A model generated the notes under the pieces. That model had not been told where the DNA came from and made no database searches. It was given only the letters and a program-made list of their open reading frames with translations. A stretch of 64,000 bases of DNA from positions 558,001-622,000 of the forward strand of contig NZ_WJIB01000001.1 of NCBI RefSeq assembly GCF_019400745.1, read 5' to 3'. This stretch comes from Cohnella sp. CFH 77786 (GTDB taxonomy: Bacteria > Bacillota > Bacilli > Paenibacillales > Paenibacillaceae). Position 1 is the first letter of the stretch. Each line of letters starts with the position of its first letter. This document shows positions 26,791-36,092 of this stretch, in pieces. The position numbers and the translations under genes are program-made.

Positions 26791-26838
26791 AAAAACCGAC
26801 GAATTTGCTGGCGATGCAGCGAGAACGTCGGTTTTTTT
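26791..26838 (+). terminator. Terminator of sigK
   Basis: AAAAACCGACG (26791-26801) pairs with CGTCGGTTTTT (26826-26836), followed by further T residues. It lies 16 bases after the stop. Confidence 0.8.
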
Positions 26839-26946
26839 AGTCAATGCAATTTTCTTGTTTAGCGGGGAATCGATTGAGTTGAATGGTTTATTCCGCCGGA
26901 AAACGACAAGGAAGGCAATGGGAGACCGCTGCGGGATTTACCGGGC

Positions 26947-28117
26947 TCAAACCGAACAGCATTTCTTGAACTTCTTCCCGCTTCCGCAAGGACACGGGTC
27001 GTTCCGGCCACTTTCTGCTTGTTTTGGAAGGAAAAGACCTCCGCCTTGCGGGGCGGCCGGGCCATGACGTTTGCCGGTGTGCCGTCGTCGATCCCGTTTC
27101 GGCGGGCGGCGGGCAGTTCATCCGGAGAGTATCCTTTCAGCATCCACATCTTCGTACTGTTCCATAAGGGAACCAATTGGTCCATGATCGCCGACATCGT
27201 CTCCTCATCCCCGATCTCGACGGAATCCTGCATGACTTGCAGAACTTCGCCGAGAGAAGCACCGTTTTGGACGGCATCGATGCAATCCTCCACGACGAAT
27301 TCGGCTTCTTCGCGATCGAAATCGTAATGCGAAAGCAAATAACGAACCAGGTCGTTGTACGGCTTGTTCTTCACGTAGAAGTCAGCCTGTTTGCCGGCCT
27401 GAAGAATCTGCTCCCTCGTAAACGGGTAAAAATCGAGACCGCTTCTCATCGCCTGCTCTCGTTGGATGCGGTCGGGGTCGACGACCCGGGAATCGGAAAA
27501 GCCTCCGGACGGATTCGTGCTTATTTCGTCATAGTAGTACGCAGCGTCGATCAGCACTTCCGGCAAATCCCGGAATCCGATCCTTTTACGGGCATGCGAC
27601 TGGAGCATCTGCTGCAGTTGGGTAGTCGATAAAGTCCCATAATCATGCAGGAGCCCGCGCGCAAGCTGAATCCACTCCGAATTTCGATTGACGATACCAT
27701 GATCGCGGAACAAGTCGGCATTTTGAAACCAAGCGACCAACTCCGCCGGCATGAGCAGCGTTTTTTGCCGTTCACCGTTCCCGGAAACAGAATTCCGCGA
27801 ACTCGAAAGTAATCGTACTGCTGGATTTCGAGCAGCGGCTTCTCCCATCGGCCGTTGTTGCGCACCATGTTCTGGATGAGCGTAAGCCGATCCCGATCCC
27901 AGAGGGGAAATGTCTCATAGATGGAGTCAGGTATTCGCGTTTGGAGCTTATCGATCAGGGACGATTTGTCGAGCGTGCTGATGCTGCTGATTTGCAAATG
28001 CTGCCGGATGCTCGTCAATTCCGCTTTCGTTAGCGTTCCGAGCGCATCCTTGAACGACAGCGGATAGGTCAAACCAGGCCAGAATTTCGCGAGCGGGTCT
28101 TGCGGATTTTTCGGCAT
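26947..28117 (-). pseudogene. SEC-C motif protein broken by two single-base frameshifts
   Basis: Read across two shifts this encodes about 390 residues: an N-terminal helical domain resembling a Rho-N/SAP-like fold (LTKAELTSIRQHLQISSIST), a long middle region, and a C-terminal zinc-binding SEC-C motif ([18 protein letters not shown]). Shift 1 is at an A6 run (minus strand; 27761-27766): one extra A would join GTVNGKK to TLLMPAEL. Shift 2 is at GTGGCC (27006-27011): one extra G would join FSFQNKQKV to the SEC-C motif. Both look like lost bases in short runs, so either the gene is decayed or the assembly has errors. The start at 28117 (MPKNPQDP) follows GAGG at 8 bases. Function unknown. Confidence 0.75.
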
Positions 28118-28364
28118 TTTCATTTCCTCGCTGAAGCCCTGCGGGCGAATGTTGAAGTCATTGTAACCCCTTATCGCTTGAACAGCCAAGCTTCGAAACG
28201 TTGAAACGACGGACAATCGGCGAAAGGATCCAGCACTCGGTCGCTGCCTTCGACGGTAATGGCGGGAAGCTTCCAGCGGAACAGTCGTAGTGGATTTTGG
28301 CCATTCCGTCCCGATGCCCAGCAGCTAGACGTTGTCCTTGATTCGCGCGGCCCGCCCAAGTCGA

Positions 28365-28393
28365 CCGAACCCTGAACGGGGGTTCTTTTTTTT
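28365..28393 (+). terminator. Orphan terminator-like hairpin
   Basis: GAACCC / GGGTTC with a short loop followed by eight T on the plus strand. No plus-strand gene lies upstream back to sigK. The gap 28118-28690 otherwise shows nothing I can identify apart from the ribosome-binding site of the exonuclease gene. Confidence 0.5.
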
Positions 28394-28690
28394 CTACCTC
28401 CTTCTGATGGTATGGAAAGAGTTCCATGACCTGTCGTTGCCCGAGGATGGGGTTGAGGCGACGGAATTGGCCGACAGAATTTTGACATTCGGGCCAAAAT
28501 AGAGTGCGGACGAGGGGACGGGTGCAAAATCGAGTTGCCGAATCTAGAGGGGAGATCAATCCGATAGCGGTTGACTTGCTGTTGTATGCGAATGGGTCAA
28601 CCGTAGTTTTTTTACCCTGACAAATCGCCGGCGGGGGACTATAATACAAAGGTACGCAATTTTCTCCGGACGAAGTTCGAGGTGTTTGAC

Positions 28691-29368
28691 TTGACTTATA
28701 TCGTATACGATCTGGAAATGACGGTGCGGCGCAAAAGAGGCCAGGTAGCGGAAATCATCGAAATCGGCGCGGTCAAGGTCGAAGCCGAGGGAGGAATCCC
28801 CCGCGAAGTCTCCACGTTCCAATCCTTTGTCAAGCCGGTCATCGTCCCGCTTCTCACGGCTGACACCACGGCGTTTACCGGCATCGGGCAGCAGGACGTG
28901 AGCGGAGCGGGAACGCTGGCGGAAGTGCTCCGTTCCTTCGTGGAATGGATCGGTCCGGGAGAGTATTTCCTTTGCGCTTGGGGGCCTGACGACCAGCGGC
29001 AGCTCGTCCAGGAATGCCGGCAGCACGGAATTCCGACGGACTGGATCGTGAACCATAACAACCTGCAAAAGATGCTGTCCAAGATTTTCAAGCTGGAGAA
29101 GCACCAGCAAATGGGACTGAAGAATGCGCTCGAAATGCTGGAGATTCCGTTCTCGGGATCCCATCACCGGGCGCTGGACGATGCGCAGAACACCGCCCGG
29201 ATCATGGTCAAGCTGTTCGACAAGCTTCAGTTCAAACGGAACAAGATCACGGACGATGCCAAGGTCGAAACCGAAGTCGTCTATAAAACCGCCCATTTCG
29301 AAAACTTGCCGTTCGCCGGATTGGCCGGCCTGTTTCCGGGCCAGAGGCCGCCCCAGGAGGAAGACTGA
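28691..29368 (+). CDS. DEDDh 3'-5' exonuclease, KapD/ERI-1-like
   Basis: A 225-residue exonuclease. The first acidic pair is in YIVYDLEMTV (residues 3-12), the second motif in FLCAWGPDDQRQL, and the last in SHHRALDDAQNTARI (His and Asp), which makes it the DEDDh type. The order and spacing resemble B. subtilis KapD, an inhibitor of the KinA pathway to sporulation, but also other RNase T/ERI-1-like enzymes. A GTG at 28682 is in frame; I prefer TTG 28691, which follows GAGGTG at 7 bases and removes a three-residue extension. Confidence 0.8.
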   Translation: MTYIVYDLEMTVRRKRGQVAEIIEIGAVKVEAEGGIPREVSTFQSFVKPVIVPLLTADTTAFTGIGQQDVSGAGTLAEVLRSFVEWIGPGEYFLCAWGPDDQRQLVQECRQHGIPTDWIVNHNNLQKMLSKIFKLEKHQQMGLKNALEMLEIPFSGSHHRALDDAQNTARIMVKLFDKLQFKRNKITDDAKVETEVVYKTAHFENLPFAGLAGLFPGQRPPQEED

Positions 29369-29501
29369 GGGCGGTCGTTGCGCTCTTTCGGACGATTCGA
29401 TGGGAGGACCAGCCATCATTGCAATCTGTCCATGCCGCCATAAATATGATAGACTCTAGGGAATGGCAAACCGCATAACATAGCGAAAGAGAGGGACTCC
29501 C

Positions 29502-31190
29502 GTGTCCGCATCGAAGAAAATGAGATCCGACATGATCAAAAAAGGTTTCGACCGCGCTCCCCACCGCAGCTTGCTCCGCGCGGCCGGCGTGAAGGAAGAG
29601 GATTTCGGCAAGCCGTTCATCGCCGTTTGCAACTCTTATATCGACATCGTTCCCGGCCACGTCCACCTGCAGGAATTCGGCAAAATCGTCAAGGAAGCGA
29701 TCCGCGAAGCCGGCGGCGTCCCGTTCGAATTCAATACGATCGGCGTCGACGACGGCATCGCCATGGGCCACATCGGCATGCGCTATTCGCTGGCGAGCCG
29801 CGAAATCATCGCGGACTCCGTCGAAACGGTCGTGAACGCGCACTGGTTCGACGGCATGGTCTGCATTCCGAACTGCGACAAGATCACCCCCGGCATGCTG
29901 ATGGCCGCCCTGCGCATCAACATCCCGACGATCGTCGTCAGCGGCGGTCCGATGAAAGCGGGCCGGACAAGCGACGGCCGGGCGATCTCCCTCACGTCGG
30001 TGTTCGAGGGCGTGGGCGCCTACATGTCGGGCAAAATCGACGAGAAAAGCCTGACCGAGCTCGAACAATACGGCTGCCCGACTTGCGGCTCCTGCTCCGG
30101 CATGTTCACGGCCAACTCGATGAACTGCCTGTCCGAAGTGCTCGGACTCGCCCTGCCGGGCAACGGCACGATTCTCGCCGTCGATCCGGAGCGCCGCGAG
30201 TTCGTCAAGCGATCCGCCCGCCAGCTGATGGAGCTCATCAAGCTGGACCTCAAGCCGCGCGACATCGTGACGAAGGAATCGATCGACAACGCCTTCGCCC
30301 TCGACATGGCCATGGGCGGCTCCACCAATACGGTCCTTCATACGCTTGCGCTGGCTCACGAGGCGGACATCGAATACCCGATCGAACGCATTAACGAAGT
30401 CGCGAAACGGGTGCCTTACCTGTCCAAGCTGGCGCCCGCTTCCGACCATCATATCGAAGATTTGCACCGCGCGGGCGGCGTCAGCGCCATCATCCATGAG
30501 CTGCTCAAGAAAGAAGGCGCCCTGAACGGCGAATCGATGACGGTATCCGGCAAGACGCTTCGGGAGAACGTCGAAGGCTGCGAAATCCTGGACAAAACGG
30601 TCATCCGCCCGCTTGACGATCCGCACAGCAAGGAAGGCGGCTTGTCCGTCCTGTTCGGGAACCTCGCGCCGGGCGGCTCCATCATCAAGGTGGGCGCGGT
30701 CGACAAGTCCGTCGGCGGCTACCACCGCGGTCCCGCGATCTGCTTCGACTCCCAGGACGAAGCGCTGGCCGGTATCGCGGGCGGCAAAGTGAAGGAAGGC
30801 CACGTCGTCATCATCCGCTACGAAGGGCCCAAAGGCGGTCCCGGCATGCCGGAGATGCTCGCCCCGACATCGCAGATCGTCGGCATGGGCCTCGGCACGA
30901 AAGTCGGCCTCGTCACCGACGGCCGCTTCTCGGGCGCGTCCCGCGGCATCTCGATCGGACACGTGTCGCCGGAAGCCGCGGAAGGCGGACCGATCGCCTT
31001 CGTCCGCGACGGCGACATGATCGAGCTCGACATGAACAACCGCACGATCACGCTCGAAGTGAGCGAAGAAGAGCTGGCCGAACGCCGCGCGGAATGGAAA
31101 GGCTTCGAGCCGAAAATCAAACGCGGCTACCTCGCCCGTTACTCCGCGATGGTGACGAACGCCAGCAGCGGCGGCGTCATGAAAATCTAA
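29502..31190 (+). CDS. ilvD: Dihydroxy-acid dehydratase
   Basis: Iron-sulfur enzyme that converts dihydroxyacids to 2-oxoacids in valine, leucine and isoleucine synthesis. Family signatures: [31 protein letters not shown] and GRFSGASRG. 562 residues, typical. The GTG at 29502 follows GAGAGGG at 6 bases. It stands alone with its own terminator, not next to other ilv genes. Confidence 0.98.
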   Translation: MSASKKMRSDMIKKGFDRAPHRSLLRAAGVKEEDFGKPFIAVCNSYIDIVPGHVHLQEFGKIVKEAIREAGGVPFEFNTIGVDDGIAMGHIGMRYSLASREIIADSVETVVNAHWFDGMVCIPNCDKITPGMLMAALRINIPTIVVSGGPMKAGRTSDGRAISLTSVFEGVGAYMSGKIDEKSLTELEQYGCPTCGSCSGMFTANSMNCLSEVLGLALPGNGTILAVDPERREFVKRSARQLMELIKLDLKPRDIVTKESIDNAFALDMAMGGSTNTVLHTLALAHEADIEYPIERINEVAKRVPYLSKLAPASDHHIEDLHRAGGVSAIIHELLKKEGALNGESMTVSGKTLRENVEGCEILDKTVIRPLDDPHSKEGGLSVLFGNLAPGGSIIKVGAVDKSVGGYHRGPAICFDSQDEALAGIAGGKVKEGHVVIIRYEGPKGGPGMPEMLAPTSQIVGMGLGTKVGLVTDGRFSGASRGISIGHVSPEAAEGGPIAFVRDGDMIELDMNNRTITLEVSEEELAERRAEWKGFEPKIKRGYLARYSAMVTNASSGGVMKI

Positions 31191-31195
31191 AAACG

Positions 31196-31230
31196 AATCC
31201 CCCTGCCTCGGATGAGAACAGGGGGATTTT
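31196..31230 (+). terminator. Terminator of ilvD
   Basis: AATCCCCCTG (31196-31205) pairs with CAGGGGGATT (31219-31228), followed by TTGGG. It lies 6 bases after the ilvD stop. Confidence 0.8.
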
Positions 31231-31233
31231 GGG

Positions 31234-31327
31234 TTAATTCGGAAAGTAAAAAATCTGCCATACTTTTCTGAATCACTTCGATATAACGGCTGCGCCGTCC
31301 GAAAAGGACGGCGCAGCCGTTTTACTT
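31234..31327 (-). repeat. Composite two-hairpin repeat, copy 5
   Basis: Reverse orientation. On the minus strand: AAGTAAAACGGCTGCGCCGT, a perfect stem CGGCTGCGCCGTCC / GGACGGCGCAGCCG with loop TTTT, then TATCGAAG, and the palindrome GATTCAGAAAAGTAT ... TACTTTCCGAATT. It lies 38 bases after the stop of the minus-strand deacetylase gene and in its orientation, so hairpin 1 may serve as its terminator. Confidence 0.8.
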
Positions 31328-31364
31328 AGCTCGGTGTATTGCCAACACATCGAGTTGCGCTTTG

Positions 31365-32867
31365 CTATATCGTCCGGCCGATCTGGTCGGCGCCTATCGC
31401 GGGATCCACCGGCATGGGCACCGACGACGGCGCAGCCGCCTTCGACGCGCGGGACGGACGCTGCTTGCCCGTGCGGTCCTTCCAAGCCAGTAAATCGCTT
31501 CGTTCCATGACGAGCATTCTCGGGGTTAACCGCTCCCCGTTCTCCCGAAGCCGTTTGCCGCCGTCGGGGTTAATGACCGACAGCATGAACCTCAGGTAGA
31601 GTTGGGTCAACCAAGAGAACAACCCTTTCGGCAGGTCGAACACTTGAAAGCCGAGCCCTTCCGAACCGCGGTGAATGATCGAGATGCCGTACAGGGCCGA
31701 GACCTTGTCTCCGTTCGGATCGGTTTCCAGCGCTCTCGCCAGATCCGGCAGCCCCCGCTCCACTTCGCGCACGAGCCGGATGGCGGTATGGACCGACGAA
31801 CGGGAGTTCATGCCCATTTCGTACAGCATTTTGTTCTCGAAGTGCATTTCCATCACATAGTCGCCTGACCGAAGGCTTTGACCGTCCCTCAGCGGCAGCG
31901 TCGGACCCGCATATTTGCGTACCCGGTAGTTAAAGGAAGTGCCATCCCCGGCCGGCCGCAGCCGGAACAGAACGTGGAAGATCTTCTCCCACAGCATCCA
32001 GAGCGCGACCGCGGCCTTCTTGGCGGGCCCGGACTTATGTACCGGCTTCGCCGGCGCTGCCGACTCTTCCCGGCCTTCATTCGGATTCATGCGTGGATCA
32101 CCGCCTGAAGCGATACTCATTGCCGGAGACGGCTGCGATGCCGAAACCCCGGCTTTGGCGTTCCGTTCGGTGAGCGCGATCATTTCGTCGATGCCGACGA
32201 ACCGGTATCCCTGTTCGCGTCCTTCGGCCAAAATCCTCTCCAGCGCCTCGATCGTTTGGGCGGGAGCGTCTTCGTCGGCTCCGAACGTGCGGCCGCAGTC
32301 ATGCAGCACGAACACCTCGCCCGGCTTCAGCTTGCGCCGCATCCTGCGGTAGAGCTTCTCCGCGCCGACGCGAACCCGCCAATCCCCGAAAATCGAAGTC
32401 CAGAGCACGATTTGAAGATGGCCGAGCCTCCGGTAATCGAACAGGTTCACGATTCCCCACGGAGGCCTGTAATATACCGGCCGGGCTCCCGTGATGCGCT
32501 TGATGATCTCGGAAGTCCGCAATATCTGTTTCCGGACCGTCTTGGGGCGCATGAGCCAATTGGAATGATGAACGTAATTGTGAATCCCGATCACATGCCC
32601 CTCTTCATGGATCCGCGCGACGATGTCCGGCCATTGCTCCGCGTGCGAACCGACGAGGAAGAACGTCCCCTTGGCGCCGTAGCGCTTGAGCAAATCGAGC
32701 AGCTGCGGGGTGTAGACCGGATCCGGCCCGTCATCGAACGTCAGGGCGATTTCCCGGTCCGTCCGCCCCCGCGCGAACACGCGGAAACCGAAAATCCGGC
32801 TGACGAGAGCCGGAAGCAAAGCGTAAAACGTCATGAAATAAAAGCCGATCCAAAGAAAGTATTCCAT
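31365..32867 (-). CDS. Polysaccharide deacetylase with a C-terminal YkoP-like domain
   Basis: A 500-residue protein. An N-terminal hydrophobic helix (residues 3-25) precedes a NodB-type deacetylase with LTFDDGPDPVYT (metal Asp), the HNYVHH metal histidines, YYRPPWG and VFVLHDCG, so the catalytic set looks complete. After a Ser/Pro/Ala linker (about 250-285) comes a second domain of about 200 residues resembling YkoP. Likely acts outside the membrane on peptidoglycan or another N-acetylated glycan. The target and the role of the second domain are unknown. Confidence 0.83.
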   Translation of the reverse strand: MEYFLWIGFYFMTFYALLPALVSRIFGFRVFARGRTDREIALTFDDGPDPVYTPQLLDLLKRYGAKGTFFLVGSHAEQWPDIVARIHEEGHVIGIHNYVHHSNWLMRPKTVRKQILRTSEIIKRITGARPVYYRPPWGIVNLFDYRRLGHLQIVLWTSIFGDWRVRVGAEKLYRRMRRKLKPGEVFVLHDCGRTFGADEDAPAQTIEALERILAEGREQGYRFVGIDEMIALTERNAKAGVSASQPSPAMSIASGGDPRMNPNEGREESAAPAKPVHKSGPAKKAAVALWMLWEKIFHVLFRLRPAGDGTSFNYRVRKYAGPTLPLRDGQSLRSGDYVMEMHFENKMLYEMGMNSRSSVHTAIRLVREVERGLPDLARALETDPNGDKVSALYGISIIHRGSEGLGFQVFDLPKGLFSWLTQLYLRFMLSVINPDGGKRLRENGERLTPRMLVMERSDLLAWKDRTGKQRPSRASKAAAPSSVPMPVDPAIGADQIGRTI

Positions 32868-33032
32868 GCCTTCCCCACCATCTTGTAGCGAATGTAGGAG
32901 CGAGCGGTTCGTGCCTGAGTCCTATTTTACCATACCTCCCGCCAAATGGGGCCGGCGCCGGGCATCTTTTTTCCGGGTCGCAAAACTGGTATCATCTTCT
33001 TGACCTTATCGTGGACAAGGAGAAATGGCCGC

Positions 33033-34184
33033 ATGCTTCCTTTTTACAAGAAATATTGGCGAACCGCGTTCGATCTTGCCGTAATCGCGTTTACGGTTTG
33101 GCTCACGATGTTCGTTTTCAGCTATCTGTACAAAATCGCGACCCCGGTGTTCCTTTCTTTCCTCATCTTCCTCTGCATCGAACCGCTGGCGAAACGGTTG
33201 AACCGGTGGGGGATGAAAAAATCGATCGCGACCGCCATCAGCATGATGCTTTTCATCCTCGTCGTGCTTAGCGTGCTTGCCGGCTTGGGTTATATTTTCT
33301 ACCTTCAAATGGACCAGCTCGCCAATAAGCTTCCCGAATACCAGAAACTGTTGACGAGGCAAGCGACGGCCATCGCCGCCGATTGGCAAACGCGCTTCAA
33401 ATCGCTGCCGCCGGATTGGGTGAGCCGGATCAGCGACGCCTTCTCCAAAGTGACGGAGTGGGGCAGCAATTTGGCCGGCAATTTGCTGAAAGGTCTTGTC
33501 GGCTCCTTGAAGTCGGTTTCGACGTTCGTCTTCAATTTTTCCATCGCGCTGATCCTGGCCTACTTCTTGAGCCTCGAAATCGACACGTGGAAAAAAATCG
33601 GCGCCGAGCGTTCGCCCAAAACGCTGAAAGCGGCTTTTGACTTTTTGCGCGAGAACGTGTTCAAGGGCATCTCGACTTACCTGAAATCGCAAGGTATCCT
33701 GATCAGCATTACGTTCGCCGTTATTTTCGTCGCCTTGCTGATCCTTCGCGTGCCCAACGCGTTCGCCATCTCCCTGCTGGCCGGCATTTTCGATATTTTG
33801 CCGCTGCTTGGCGTCCAAACGCTGTTCATCCCGTGGATCATCTACCTGTTCATCGTGGGGGACAACGAACTCGCGCTTTGGCTCGCCGGACTGCTGGTCG
33901 TCGTCAACACCACCCGCCAGGTGCTCGAGCCGCGGATCACAGGCCAGACGGTCGGCGTATCCGCCTTCACGATGCTCGCCTTCGCGATGGTTTCCATGTC
34001 CCTGTTCGGAGTCGCGGGATTGATCCTGGCTCCGATCCTGATGATTTTGCTGAAAGCTTTGTACGACCAAGGATACTTCCACCGCTGGATCCGTCTGCCG
34101 AGGGAGGAGTTCACCGTTTCTCCGCTCCAGCCGCAGTCCCAGGAACCGGAAGGCGCCGATCCGAAAGCCTCAGCCGCTCCATAA
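33033..34184 (+). CDS. ytvI: AI-2E family membrane protein, YtvI-like
   Basis: A 383-residue polytopic protein with about eight helices in the AI-2E/PerM arrangement: two N-terminal pairs, a long extracytoplasmic segment (about 90-160), then a C-terminal bundle with FDILPLLGVQTLFIPW and RQVLEPRITGQTVG. The pattern fits B. subtilis YtvI, a sporulation membrane protein of unknown function. ATG 33033 follows AAGGAG at 10 bases; the upstream frame extension lacks a site. Its last 74 bases overlap the end of the convergent PBP gene. Confidence 0.78.
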   Translation: MLPFYKKYWRTAFDLAVIAFTVWLTMFVFSYLYKIATPVFLSFLIFLCIEPLAKRLNRWGMKKSIATAISMMLFILVVLSVLAGLGYIFYLQMDQLANKLPEYQKLLTRQATAIAADWQTRFKSLPPDWVSRISDAFSKVTEWGSNLAGNLLKGLVGSLKSVSTFVFNFSIALILAYFLSLEIDTWKKIGAERSPKTLKAAFDFLRENVFKGISTYLKSQGILISITFAVIFVALLILRVPNAFAISLLAGIFDILPLLGVQTLFIPWIIYLFIVGDNELALWLAGLLVVVNTTRQVLEPRITGQTVGVSAFTMLAFAMVSMSLFGVAGLILAPILMILLKALYDQGYFHRWIRLPREEFTVSPLQPQSQEPEGADPKASAAP

Positions 34185-35952
34185 GCTCGCCGAACGCGGC
34201 AGCGGCCTTGTTCCGGAGTCCGGCCGGCTGTTCCTCGATCAAGATCGCAACCGCATACTTGGGTTTTCCCTTCGCAGGCCCGTAACCGACAAACCAATGG
34301 TCGCGCCTAGCCTTCGATTTGCCCGCCAGCTCGGCCGTGCCCGATTTGCCGGCAAGCGGCCAACGGGACGATGCCAGCGCCCCGCGAGCCGTTCCTTCCG
34401 TGACGACGGCCCTCATCGCAGTCAGCACCGCGGCCGCCGTCTCCGGACGGATCTTGCCGTACCGGGACGGCGAAGCTTGCGGGGAGATCGAGGCGGCCAG
34501 CCCTCCGTCCGCGTAACGAATCTCCGATACGATCCGGGGGGCGAAGACGCGGCCGCCGTGCAACAGGGACACGACGAGGTTCGCCGCCTGCAGCGGCGAC
34601 ACGCGCACGTCCCGTTGCCCGATCCCCGTTCCCGTCCGGACGCCTCCGTCTTGTGCCGCCTTCTTGCTCGCAAATATCGTGCCGGGCTCTTCTTCCCCGA
34701 GCAGGCGGAGCGGTTTTCCATCTATGAACGAATCCGCGAACCAGCCGACCTTCCTTCCGAGTCCGAGCCGATCCGCGGTAATCTGGATCCAAGCCGGATC
34801 CAGCCGTTCCGCCAGCGCCGCGAACGCCACGTTGCACGATTCCGCGAACGCCTCCTCCAGCGTCAGCTCGCCGTGTCCCTCATGCCGCCAGCACTTGAGC
34901 CCGTAGCGGCCGTACGCGCCGTCGCACCGGAACTTGGTTCCGAGATCGGCCTTCCCGGATTCCAGCGCGGCCGCCAGCGTAACCGCCTTGAAGACCGAGC
35001 CGGGAGGGAAGGCCGTAATCGCGTGGTTTCTCTCGTCCGTACCCGGCTCCCCGATGGCATAAGGATTCATCCGCGGCAACGACACCATCGCGAGAATATC
35101 CGCGTCCGCGGCATCGAGCACGACGGCCGCGCCTTGGCGAACGCCGGCTGCCGCCAGCGCCTCCTCCGCTTCCCGCTGGATGTCCAAATCCAGCGTGGTC
35201 CGGACCTGCAGCGGATAGTGCGGATTGCCGGGGCCGCTCGTGCGAAGGCCAAGCCCCGAGAGCGGCCGCCCGGCGGCGTCGGCGAATTGGCTCACGACGG
35301 TAGGGCCGAGGCCGTGAAGAAAGCGGTCCAGCGATTTCTCCATTCCGGCTCCCCCGATAAGCTCCGTCCGCTGGAAGCGGTGGTCCGCGAGCTTGTCCGG
35401 ATACAAACGGCTAAGCCTCGCGGGATCCTGCGACAAATAGCCGATCGCGTGCAGAGGCAAGGGTTGAGCCGGATAACGGTTCCGGTATGGGAGCACGGAG
35501 ACGCCGAGCAGACCGGCGCGGCGGACCGCCTCGGCTTGGTCTTCGGTCAGGGCGGCGGCGCCCGGCGACTCCGAAGCTCTCCAAGCCTCCGGAAATTCAA
35601 GCTTTTTCAACCATTGTTCCAGCTTGTCCGGGGACGTGCCCAGCGCTTTCGCCGCCTGCCGAAGGGCGGAACGGGATCCTCTGGGCATGCCGTAATCGGG
35701 AAAGGCCACGAAGCTTCTTATGGGAACTCCGGTAATGGGACGGCCCTTGCGGTCCGCGAACTGTCCCCTGCCGCTGTCCACGGCGAAGCCTTCCGACCTC
35801 TGGGTCACGGATCGGCGGGAGAGGGCCGGTTCGGAGCCGAATCCGCTGCCCAAGCCAAGCTGCATCCAGGCCAATCTCGCGCATGCGGCGCAGAATAGCA
35901 GCGACAGCAGCAGCAGCAGATGTAGCAATCTTCGTCTTCCGTAGCGATCCAA
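34111..35952 (-). CDS. Class B penicillin-binding protein (transpeptidase)
   Basis: A 613-residue peptidoglycan cross-linking enzyme with one N-terminal membrane anchor (residues 10-30), a dimerisation domain and a transpeptidase domain. The active-site motifs are PPGSVFKAV (SxxK, about residue 314), ESCNVAF (SxN, about 370) and LAGKSGTAEL (KSG, about 535). The N-terminal domain is shorter than in PBP2 of divisome type. It could be a sporulation or accessory PBP; the paralogue is not assigned. The C-terminal coding end overlaps the ytvI-like gene by 74 bases on the opposite strand. Confidence 0.9.
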   Translation of the reverse strand: MDRYGRRRLLHLLLLLSLLFCAACARLAWMQLGLGSGFGSEPALSRRSVTQRSEGFAVDSGRGQFADRKGRPITGVPIRSFVAFPDYGMPRGSRSALRQAAKALGTSPDKLEQWLKKLEFPEAWRASESPGAAALTEDQAEAVRRAGLLGVSVLPYRNRYPAQPLPLHAIGYLSQDPARLSRLYPDKLADHRFQRTELIGGAGMEKSLDRFLHGLGPTVVSQFADAAGRPLSGLGLRTSGPGNPHYPLQVRTTLDLDIQREAEEALAAAGVRQGAAVVLDAADADILAMVSLPRMNPYAIGEPGTDERNHAITAFPPGSVFKAVTLAAALESGKADLGTKFRCDGAYGRYGLKCWRHEGHGELTLEEAFAESCNVAFAALAERLDPAWIQITADRLGLGRKVGWFADSFIDGKPLRLLGEEEPGTIFASKKAAQDGGVRTGTGIGQRDVRVSPLQAANLVVSLLHGGRVFAPRIVSEIRYADGGLAASISPQASPSRYGKIRPETAAAVLTAMRAVVTEGTARGALASSRWPLAGKSGTAELAGKSKARRDHWFVGYGPAKGKPKYAVAILIEEQPAGLRNKAAAAFGELMERLRLSDRRLPVPGTAAGAEKR

Positions 35953-36039
35953 TGGACGCCCTTCCTCCCGTCACCTCTTTCTTCTCCTATTTTTCCATGT
36001 CTGCCGACGTTATAAACCGTTCGTCAACCCGCAAACACC

Positions 36040-36067
36040 AAAAAGCCCCGGCAATTGCCGGGGCGGA
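36040..36067 (-). terminator. Terminator of the chemoreceptor gene
   Basis: On the minus strand GCCCCGGCAATTGCCGGGGC, a perfect palindrome, is followed by TTTTTGG. It lies 26 bases after the stop. Confidence 0.85.
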
Positions 36068-36092
36068 AAAAGGTATGGCTGGATGCGTCGGA

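Noticed and set aside
28171-28649. Short minus-strand frames upstream of the broken SEC-C gene
   Set aside because: No ribosome-binding site, no similarity to each other or to known proteins, and they overlap the orphan terminator.
29247-30962. 571-codon minus-strand frame opposite ilvD
   Set aside because: Third-position shadow of ilvD; no ribosome-binding site or recognisable family.
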